Source: Clostridia bacterium (GTDB lineage: Bacteria; Bacillota; Clostridia; Christensenellales; Maliibacteriaceae). From it: a stretch of DNA of 11,381 bases. Below the pieces are notes generated by a model. That model was not told the origin of the DNA. It was given only the letters and a program-made list of their open reading frames with translations, and did not search any database. Shown here in pieces: positions 5,917-11,381 of this stretch. The translations under genes were made by a program, and so were the position numbers. The stretch is taken from assembly GCA_017935825.1 (NCBI GenBank), contig JAGBGW010000287.1, positions 1-11,381 on the forward strand, read 5' to 3'. Position 1 is the stretch's first letter. Every line of letters starts with the position of its first letter.

Positions 5917-6129
5917 ATGATGCCGCTGAATTTCGCACAGGTGGGGGAAGAGAATATCATCCGCAAAGTGGGTGGTAGTCCGCAGGTGCGCCAGCATTTG
6001 AAGACCCTTGGTTTCGTGCCGGGTACGGGGATCATCCTTGTTTCCAAAATCGGAGGCAACGTGATCGTCAACGTCAAAGAATCCCGCGTGGCGATCAACG
6101 ATCAGATGGCCGCCAAGATCATGATTTAA
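5917..6129 (+). CDS. feoA: FeoA-domain protein, first copy
   Basis: A 70-aa SH3-like FeoA protein, a cytoplasmic partner of the ferrous-iron transporter FeoB. MMPLNFAQVGE opens the domain, and RKVGGSPQVRQHLKTLGFVPGTGIILVSKIGGNVIVNVKE follows the family pattern (here cut in two: the GGSPQVRQHLKTLGF turn, then the GGNVIVNV strand). It ends in a strand AINDQMAAKIMI. ATG 5917 is chosen because AGGAGG lies 9 bases upstream; a TTG at 5908 would touch that site. It is first in the feo operon, 19 bases before a second, diverged feoA. Confidence 0.92.
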   Translation: MMPLNFAQVGEENIIRKVGGSPQVRQHLKTLGFVPGTGIILVSKIGGNVIVNVKESRVAINDQMAAKIMI

Positions 6130-6148
6130 TCATCTGAAGGAGGAGCGT

Positions 6149-6370
6149 ATGAAGACACTCAAAGAAGTTCAGGTCGGTCAGACCACACAGGTCGTGAAAC
6201 TCCACGGCACAGGTGCGATCAAACGCCGCATCATGGACATGGGTATCACCAAGGGTGTGGAAGTCTATGTGCGTAAAGTGGCACCTCTGGGCGATCCCAT
6301 TGAGATCACCGTGCGCGGCTATGAGCTTTCCATCCGAAAAGAAGATGCCGCAAGCATCGAAGTGGAATAA
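6149..6370 (+). CDS. feoA: FeoA-domain protein, second copy
   Basis: A 73-aa FeoA domain protein with AAGGAGG at 6137-6143, 5 bases before ATG. Family features are MKTLKEVQVGQTTQVVKLHG, IKRRIMDMGITKGVEVYV, APLGDPIEITVRGYELSIRK and the closing ASIEVE. It is closer to the textbook FeoA pattern (LGDPIE, RGYELSIR) than the first copy. The two copies are quite different, so they probably have separate roles, for example one binding FeoB and one regulating it. Two FeoA genes before feoB are common in Clostridia. Confidence 0.95.
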   Translation: MKTLKEVQVGQTTQVVKLHGTGAIKRRIMDMGITKGVEVYVRKVAPLGDPIEITVRGYELSIRKEDAASIEVE

Positions 6371-6390
6371 TCTATTTTTTTACCAAATAC

Positions 6391-6406
6391 GTTAGCTAGA
6401 ACTAAT
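6391..6406 (+). promoter_or_regulatory. Possible iron-box-like site between feoA and feoB
   Basis: GTTAGCTAGAACTAAT keeps TTAG and CTAA at the same spacing as the repeat at 5851-5866. It sits in the 68-base gap before feoB. No good promoter was found around it, so an independent feoB control point is only a possibility. Confidence 0.35.
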
Positions 6407-6438
6407 TCATTTTCCTATATATCATTGGAGGAAATCTT

Positions 6439-8601
6439 ATGGGTATCACCATCGCCCTTGCGGGCAACCCCAACAGCGGCAAAACCACCCTGTTCAATGC
6501 ACTGACAGGCTCCAACCAGTACGTGGGCAACTGGCCCGGCGTCACCGTTGAGCATAAAGAAGGCAAACTGAAAAAGCACAAGGACGTCACCATCACCGAC
6601 CTGCCCGGCATCTACTCTCTTTCTCCTTATACGCTGGAAGAAGTGGTTGCCCGTAACTATCTTCTGAACGATCGTCCTGACGTCATCCTCAACATCGTCG
6701 ACGGCACCAACCTTGAGCGCAACCTTTATCTGACTACCCAGCTGACCGAGCTTGGCATTCCCGTGGTCATCGCCATCAACATGATGGACGTGGTGAAGAA
6801 AAACGGCGACACCATCAATGTCGCACAGCTTTCCAAGTCCCTTGGCTGCCCCGTGTATGAGATTTCTGCACTCAAAGGCACCGGCGTCATGGAAGCGGCA
6901 GAGGCAGCCGTGGCTGCAGCAGGCAGCAGGGCAGTGCCCCAGCACAGCTTCTCGGGTGCGGTGGAACATGCAATTGCCCACATCGAAGAGGCGGTGCTCC
7001 ACGACATGCCCAGTGAAAACCAGCGCTGGTACGCCATCAAGATCTTCGAGCGCGATGAGAAAGTGCTGGAAGATCTTGCCATCAGCGAGGAAAAGCTGGC
7101 ACATATTGAAACCGACATTCAGGCGGCGGAAGCCGAAATGGACGATGATGCAGAATCCATCATCACCAACGAACGATATATCTACATCGCATCGATCCTG
7201 AAGGGCGTATATAAGAAAAAGGGCGCAGGTAAGCTGACCGTAAGCGACAAGATCGACCGCGTGGTCACCAACCGCATCCTTGCGCTGCCCATCTTTGCAC
7301 TGATCATGTGGGGCGTGTACACCCTTTCCATTGGCACCATCGGCGACTGGACCGTGGGCTTTATGAACGACACCCTCTTTGGCGAGTGGATCGTACCTTC
7401 TGTAGCTGCTTGGCTTGAAGGCATTGGCTGCGCGGCATGGCTGACTTCCCTGATTGCAGACGGCATCATCGGCGGCGTGGGCGCAGTTCTGGGCTTCGTA
7501 CCCCAGATGCTGATCTTGTTCCTGCTGCTTTCCATCCTGGAAAACGTGGGCTACATGGCGCGCGTTGCCTTCATCATGGACCGTATCTTCAGAAAGTTCG
7601 GTCTTTCGGGCAAGTCCTTCATCCCCATGCTGGTTGCATCCGGCTGCGGCGTGCCCGGCATCATGGCAAGCCGTACCATCGAGCAGGACCGTGACCGCAA
7701 AATGACCATCATGACCACAGGCTTTGTGCCCTGCGGCGCAAAGATGCCCATCGTCGGCATGATCGCAGGCGCACTGTTCGGCGGCGCAGCATGGGTTGCG
7801 ACTGCAGCCTACTTCATCGGTATCGGCGCAGTGATCGTATCGGGTATTATCCTCAAGAAAACCAAGCCTTTCGCAGGCGATCCCGCTCCCTTTGTCATGG
7901 AGCTTCCTGCATACCACATGCCCGTTGCAAACAACGTCCTTCGTGCAACCTGGGAACGCGGCTGGAGCTTCATCAAGCGTGCAGGTACCGTCATCGTGGC
8001 GGCAAGCGTGATCATCTGGGTGCTCAACTCCCTGTCCTTTGAGGGCGGCTTCCACTACATCGGCGAAGGTGACTCCACTTCCATCCTGAACGTGATCGGT
8101 TCCTTCATCGCAGTGATCTTTGCTCCCCTTGGTTTTGACACCTGGCAGGCAGCAGTTGCTACCATCCTTGGCCTTGTTGCAAAGGAAGAAGTGGTCGGCG
8201 TATTCGGCGCACTTTCCTCCATGGCAAATGCGGACCTGGCATTCGAACTGGTTGAACTGGGCGCAGAAGGTGCAGGTCAGCTTTCTGTTATCGCAACCGA
8301 GTTCTTTGGCGGCAGCAAGCTTGCAGGCTTCTCCTTCATGATCTTCAACCTGCTTTGCGCACCCTGCTTCGCAGCAATGGGCGCCATCAAGCGCGAGATG
8401 AACAACGCAAAGTGGACCTGGTTTGCCATCGGCTACATGTGCGTGTTTGCATATGTCATCTCCCTTATCGTCTACCAGCTTGGCATGCTGATCGCAGGCG
8501 GCATCTTCACGCTCTGGACCGCAGTTGCGATCGTGCTTGCGGTGTTCATGCTGTACATGCTCTTTAGAAAGAGTCCCTACGACGATCCTGCAAAATTCTA
8601 A
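6439..8601 (+). CDS. feoB: Ferrous iron transport protein B
   Basis: A 720-aa inner-membrane Fe2+ importer with an N-terminal G domain. GTPase motifs: G1 GNPNSGKTT at 9-17, the switch-I region YVGNWPGVTVE at 28-38, G3 DLPG at 54-57, G4 NMMD at 114-117, G5 SALKG at 143-147. A helical linker domain spans about 170-265. The membrane part starts near 280 and contains both Gate motifs: GKSFIPMLVASGCGVPGIMA at 391-410 and NLLCAPCFAAMGAI at 637-650. Length is normal to slightly long. GGAGG at 6427-6431 is 7 bases before ATG. It is the core of the feo operon; uptake of Fe2+ suits an anaerobe. Confidence 0.98.
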   Translation: MGITIALAGNPNSGKTTLFNALTGSNQYVGNWPGVTVEHKEGKLKKHKDVTITDLPGIYSLSPYTLEEVVARNYLLNDRPDVILNIVDGTNLERNLYLTTQLTELGIPVVIAINMMDVVKKNGDTINVAQLSKSLGCPVYEISALKGTGVMEAAEAAVAAAGSRAVPQHSFSGAVEHAIAHIEEAVLHDMPSENQRWYAIKIFERDEKVLEDLAISEEKLAHIETDIQAAEAEMDDDAESIITNERYIYIASILKGVYKKKGAGKLTVSDKIDRVVTNRILALPIFALIMWGVYTLSIGTIGDWTVGFMNDTLFGEWIVPSVAAWLEGIGCAAWLTSLIADGIIGGVGAVLGFVPQMLILFLLLSILENVGYMARVAFIMDRIFRKFGLSGKSFIPMLVASGCGVPGIMASRTIEQDRDRKMTIMTTGFVPCGAKMPIVGMIAGALFGGAAWVATAAYFIGIGAVIVSGIILKKTKPFAGDPAPFVMELPAYHMPVANNVLRATWERGWSFIKRAGTVIVAASVIIWVLNSLSFEGGFHYIGEGDSTSILNVIGSFIAVIFAPLGFDTWQAAVATILGLVAKEEVVGVFGALSSMANADLAFELVELGAEGAGQLSVIATEFFGGSKLAGFSFMIFNLLCAPCFAAMGAIKREMNNAKWTWFAIGYMCVFAYVISLIVYQLGMLIAGGIFTLWTAVAIVLAVFMLYMLFRKSPYDDPAKF

Positions 8602-8619
8602 GAAACGAGTGATTTTCCT

Positions 8620-8796
8620 ATGATGAGCCAGAACATGAACCTTCCCACGATCCTTGTACTGTTGGCAGTCGTTGCGATCGTCGGCGCCATCGTTTATAAG
8701 ATGATCCGCGACAAGAAGAAGGGCAAGTCCTCCTGCAGCTGCGGCTGCGGCGGCTGTCCCATGAGCGGCACCTGCCACGGCGCACAGGGAAAATAA
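8620..8796 (+). CDS. FeoB-associated Cys-rich membrane protein
   Basis: A 58-aa protein too short for many gene finders. It has one membrane helix (PTILVLLAVVAIVGAIVYKMI, about residues 9-29, shown here as spanning residues only), then a lysine-rich stretch DKKKGK and a cysteine cluster SCSCGCGGCPMSGTC at 38-52 with six Cys. This is the pattern of the small FeoB-associated Cys-rich proteins found next to feoB in Firmicutes, whose role (metal delivery or redox sensing) is unsettled. It starts 18 bases after feoB; the ribosome site is weak, so translation may be coupled to feoB. ATG 8623 is an alternative start. A terminator follows. Confidence 0.88.
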   Translation: MMSQNMNLPTILVLLAVVAIVGAIVYKMIRDKKKGKSSCSCGCGGCPMSGTCHGAQGK

Positions 8797-8830
8797 TCAG
8801 AAAAAAGAATCCATAACGTTACTCCCATAA

Positions 8831-8862
8831 AGGCTCGACACAAATCCGTGTCGGGTCTTTTT
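8831..8862 (+). terminator. Terminator of the feo operon
   Basis: AGGCTCGACAC (8831-8841), loop AAATCC, GTGTCGGGTCT (8848-8858): an 11-bp stem with two G-T pairs, then TTTT. It ends the operon 34 bases past the small Cys-rich gene. Confidence 0.88.
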
Positions 8863-8885
8863 ACTTTGTGGGTATGAGGAAAAGT

Positions 8886-8919
8886 AGAGATTCCTCGACT
8901 GCGCTCGGGATGACAAAAA
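8886..8919. repeat. Copy 2 of the 34-base dispersed repeat
   Basis: It is the reverse-complement match to 5643-5676 (28 of 34) and contains CTCGACTGCGCTCGGGATGAC (the TCGACTGCGCTCGG centre is partly palindromic). It sits immediately before array 3. Confidence 0.6.
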
Positions 8920-8933
8920 GTGTGAGAAAACAA

Positions 8934-9183
8934 TGTAGGGGACGGGTTTCCCGTCCCGAAAACGTTTGATGGTATTCTGTCGCTTGCGGGCGGATATGGA
9001 TCTTGTGCCCTCGGTAATCCACCCCTACAGGGTTTGGTGAAACATCCAACGCCTGTAGGGAACAGGCCGTGCCTGTTCCGTCAACGCCTGATTATGCTCC
9101 AACGCCTGAGGGCGGCATAAATGCCGCCCCTACGAGGTATGATTTCTATCCTACACTATCGTGGGGGATGAACCGCCCCCACA
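8934..9183. repeat. Hairpin repeat array 3 (two composite units and a degenerate stem)
   Basis: Composite 1 (8934-9029): TGTAGG, GGGACGGG / TTT / CCCGTCCC, linker AACGTTTGATGG, a degenerate stem GGGCGGAT...ATCCACCC, CCTACA. Composite 2 (9054-9134): TGTAGG, GGAACAGGC / CGT / GCCTGTTCC, linker AACGCCTGATTA, GGGCGGCA / TAAA / TGCCGCCC, CTACG. A final stem GTGGGGG (9161-9167) / CCCCCAC (9176-9182) follows after a GGTATGATTT linker. The region from 8863 to 9215 has no gene. Confidence 0.8.
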
Positions 9184-9215
9184 TATGAACGATATGTTAA
9201 ATTATACCGAACCAC

Positions 9216-9244
9216 TTGACGACATACATCGCATATGATATATA
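9216..9244 (+). promoter_or_regulatory. Sigma-A promoter of the ABC transporter operon
   Basis: TTGACG (9216-9221), a 17-bp spacer and TATATA (9239-9244), 52 bases before the permease start. The surrounding AT-rich sequence contains several CATATG/GATATG half-motifs, but no clear operator. Confidence 0.7.
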
Positions 9245-9296
9245 TATACCATAGAATGTTCGGCTGAAATTTTACATAAAAAGGGGGAAGTGTATC

Positions 9297-10622
9297 ATGA
9301 AATCGGTCAAGCGCGCCCTGCTGTATATCACAAGGCAGGGGTTCCGCTCGTCGCTGCTGCTGTTGATTTTGGCACTGATGCTGTCGGTGTCGCTGATCGG
9401 CTTTTCCATCACCACGGCGGCAAACGCCATGATGCGCCAAATGCAGCAGGATGTGGGCGGCTTCCTTGTGGTGCAGGGCGATGGGGAATCCGCTTTCGTG
9501 GATGCTGATGCCGTGGCAGCCATGCAGGGCATGGACGGTGTGCAAAGTGTGGATACCAAAAGCGGTCTTCGCATGGTGTTTCCTGATCTTTCATTCGTGC
9601 AAAGCGAAGGTGTCATGCCCGGTACCGAGCACCTTGCCATGGTGGAAGCACATGAGTTTACCGACAAGAGCGACTACTTCCTCTACGGCACCATGCGCAT
9701 GAAGCAGGGCGACCACATCACCCCCGAAAGCGGCGGACAGATTATGCTCTCGGAAGATGTGGCGTTTACAAGCGGCCTGTTCCTTGGGGCAAAAGTCTGC
9801 GGCTACTGGCGCACGGGCGCAGATACCTACGATGAGGCAAATCCCTACGAATTCACCATCGTGGGCATCTATTCCATGGCAAACCCCACCGATATGCCAA
9901 ACGCCCAGGTTTGGGAAATGCCCGTCAATACCGTGTTCATGGACAACGACACGCTTCACGCCATCCGTCAGGACTATGACGATATCGACTACGAGGGCGC
10001 ACAGCGCTATGCAAGCGCATCGGTGTTTGTCACCGATCCTCTGCAGCTTTCGTCCATCGCAGGGGAAATCGAAAAAACACTTGGCGAGGGTTACACCGTC
10101 ACCGTGGATGACAGCGTTTATCAGTCCATGGCGGTTCCGCTGAACCGCATCATCACCTTGGTCAGGATCCTTTTGATCGTCACGCTTTCCATCTTCTGCG
10201 TGATGCTGCTGCTTATCGCCGCACTTTGGGTGCGCAACCGTGCCTATGAGATCGGCGTGTACCTTGCTCTTGGCATTGAGAAAAAGAGCATCGTCCGTCA
10301 GCTTTTCATCGAAATGCTGATCATCGCCCTGATTGCAGTTTTGGTGGCTTGTCCCGTGGCACTTTCCATCGGCGGCAAGGTCAGCGATTCCCTCTACAGC
10401 GCAGTGGAAAAGCAGGTGGAGGCGCAGGAAGAAATTACGGATGACAACGACGGCAAGGAAGTGGTGCTGCTGACAGGCGTGCATTTTGAATCCAAAGTTT
10501 CGCCTGCCGCCATCGTGCTGACCGCCGCCATGGGTGTGGGCATCACGCTTTTGTCCACCATCGTGTCGGCACTTCAGATTTTGTACATGCAGCCCAAAAA
10601 GATACTCTCCATGATGAGTTAA
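9297..10622 (+). CDS. MacB/FtsX-type ABC transporter permease
   Basis: A 441-aa membrane protein. Helix 1 is at about 19-40 (SLLLLILALMLSVSLIG), followed by a large extracytoplasmic domain to about 280. Three more helices lie at about 284-308, 337-358 and 404-428. This four-helix layout with helix 1 split from the rest, and RNRAYEIGVYLALGIEKKSI between helices 2 and 3, is typical of FtsX/MacB permeases, which act as mechanotransmission pumps or lipoprotein/peptide exporters. The ribosome site is AAGGGGG at 9281-9287. The gene lies 13 bases before its ATPase. The acidic tail loop (EEITDDNDGKE near 378-391) is unremarkable. The substrate is unknown; no two-component system or peptide gene is adjacent. 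Confidence 0.92.
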   Translation: MKSVKRALLYITRQGFRSSLLLLILALMLSVSLIGFSITTAANAMMRQMQQDVGGFLVVQGDGESAFVDADAVAAMQGMDGVQSVDTKSGLRMVFPDLSFVQSEGVMPGTEHLAMVEAHEFTDKSDYFLYGTMRMKQGDHITPESGGQIMLSEDVAFTSGLFLGAKVCGYWRTGADTYDEANPYEFTIVGIYSMANPTDMPNAQVWEMPVNTVFMDNDTLHAIRQDYDDIDYEGAQRYASASVFVTDPLQLSSIAGEIEKTLGEGYTVTVDDSVYQSMAVPLNRIITLVRILLIVTLSIFCVMLLLIAALWVRNRAYEIGVYLALGIEKKSIVRQLFIEMLIIALIAVLVACPVALSIGGKVSDSLYSAVEKQVEAQEEITDDNDGKEVVLLTGVHFESKVSPAAIVLTAAMGVGITLLSTIVSALQILYMQPKKILSMMS

Positions 10623-10635
10623 GGGGGATAAGATT

Positions 10636-11265
10636 ATGGCATTGCTCAGTGTAAAAAACGTGAATTATACCTATAAAGGCGGCAGACCCGTTCTGCGCGG
10701 CGTAAATCTGGAACTGGAAAAAGGCAAGGTCTACTGCATTTTCGGTCCCTCGGGCTGCGGCAAAACCACGCTGCTTTCCTTGATGGGCGGTCTTGACGTG
10801 CCTACGGAAGGCACAATTGAATTTGAAGGCGAGGACATCGCCAAGATCGGTCTTGCCAACCACAGAAAGCACAACGCTGCCTATGTGTTCCAGAACTACA
10901 ATCTTGTGGATTACATGACCGCGGCGGAAAATGTGCAGCTGGTGACAAAAGAAAATCCCTATCCGTACCTTCGCAAAGTGGGGATCAAGCGCGAGGAGAT
11001 TCGAAGACAGGTCCTGAAGCTTTCGGGCGGTCAGCAGCAGCGCGTTGCTATCGCAAGAGCGCTTGCAAGCGGCGCACCGCTGATCTTGGCGGACGAACCC
11101 ACGGGCAACCTTGACGAGGACACCGCAGAGGAGATCGTGGCGCTTTTGAAGGAAAACGCCTACGAGGACAACCGCTGCATCGTCATCGTGTCCCACTCCA
11201 CCGCCGTCGCCGAGCAGGCAGATGTGGTCCTTCGCCTGTCCCACGGCGTATTGCAGCAGATGTGA
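10636..11265 (+). CDS. ABC transporter ATP-binding protein (MacB/LolD type)
   Basis: A 209-aa ATPase that would power the upstream permease. Walker A is GPSGCGKTT at 37-45, the Q-loop VFQNYNLV has Q86, the signature is LSGGQQQR at 129-136, Walker B LILADEP at 149-155 (D153, E154), D-loop GNLD, and the switch histidine is H187 in VSHS. All catalytic elements are intact. It is slightly shorter than the usual ~220-230 aa, ending soon after the H-loop. AAGGGGG at 10621-10627 overlaps the permease stop codon, so the two are co-translated. No clear terminator follows; the hairpin repeat at 11284 may serve. Confidence 0.95.
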   Translation: MALLSVKNVNYTYKGGRPVLRGVNLELEKGKVYCIFGPSGCGKTTLLSLMGGLDVPTEGTIEFEGEDIAKIGLANHRKHNAAYVFQNYNLVDYMTAAENVQLVTKENPYPYLRKVGIKREEIRRQVLKLSGGQQQRVAIARALASGAPLILADEPTGNLDEDTAEEIVALLKENAYEDNRCIVIVSHSTAVAEQADVVLRLSHGVLQQM

Positions 11266-11283
11266 GAAAAACACACACGAAAA

Positions 11284-11367
11284 TGTAGGGACCGTGCTCC
11301 CGCACGGTCCGAAATCGAAAGGTATGTTGCTGACGTTTGCGGACCGTCGGGGACGACGGTCCCTACA
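11284..11367. repeat. Composite hairpin repeat 4, clean single unit
   Basis: TGTAGGGACCGT (11284-11295) and ACGGTCCCTACA (11356-11367) are perfect 12-bp inverted ends. Inside are two hairpins, GGACCGTGC / TCCC / GCACGGTCC and GGACCGTCG / GGGA / CGACGGTCC, joined by a 30-base linker. This 84-base unit is the cleanest example of the family in the window. Confidence 0.85.
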
Positions 11368-11381
11368 AAATGATGTTTTTC

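Noticed and set aside
6415..8778. 787-aa open frame antisense to feoB
   Set aside because: It mirrors feoB codon bias, is full of Cys/His/Asp with no family pattern, and spans the feoB and small Cys-rich genes. A shadow frame.
2861..9183. CRISPR array
   Set aside because: The repeated parts are palindromic stems of varying sequence with irregular spacing and linkers; there is no constant direct repeat with unique spacers and no cas gene.

Overview
The window looks like a chromosomal segment of an anaerobic, probably gut-dwelling member of the Clostridia (Firmicutes), perhaps Oscillospirales/Ruminococcaceae-like. I infer this from the gene content (a PAS/SpoIIE pair of the kind attached to sensory [FeFe]-hydrogenases, a DUF362 protein, a FeoA-FeoA-FeoB operon with a small Cys-rich partner), strong AGGAGG ribosome sites, sigma-A promoters with 17-bp spacers, and a NiCo-type riboswitch. 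Species cannot be named from this sequence.

Layout: (1) 1-1781, + strand: the C-terminal PAS part of a sensory hydrogenase-like protein, apparently broken by a one-base frameshift near position 109, overlapping a SpoIIE/PP2C-type phosphatase gene; a strong terminator follows. (2) 1863-2831: a DUF362 gene with its own promoter and terminator. (3) 2861-3083: an array of hairpin repeats, then a short remnant resembling the 3' end of nagA. (4) 3090-4234: a self-contained, AT-richer metal-efflux cassette: promoter, NiCo (czcD) riboswitch, overlapping terminator, CDF transporter gene, terminator. (5) 4305-5438, - strand: nagA, convergent with the CDF gene. (6) 5497-5750: more hairpin repeats. (7) 5814-8862: ferrous-iron uptake operon feoA-feoA-feoB plus a 58-aa FeoB-associated protein, behind a promoter carrying DtxR/IdeR-like iron boxes. 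(8) 8886-9183: a further repeat array. (9) 9216-11265: a two-gene MacB/FtsX-type ABC transporter operon with its own promoter. (10) 11284-11367: one more composite hairpin repeat.

Together, two metal systems with different control logic lie close to each other: iron import under a predicted iron-responsive repressor at DNA level, and Ni/Co efflux under a predicted metal-sensing RNA. The most unusual structural signals are the modular hairpin arrays (constant GTAGGG edges and linkers, variable but self-complementary stems) and the bracketing of the CDF cassette by two copies of a terminator and two copies of a nagA 3' end, which suggests how the cassette was inserted. I see no tRNA, rRNA, CRISPR array, transposase or phage gene.
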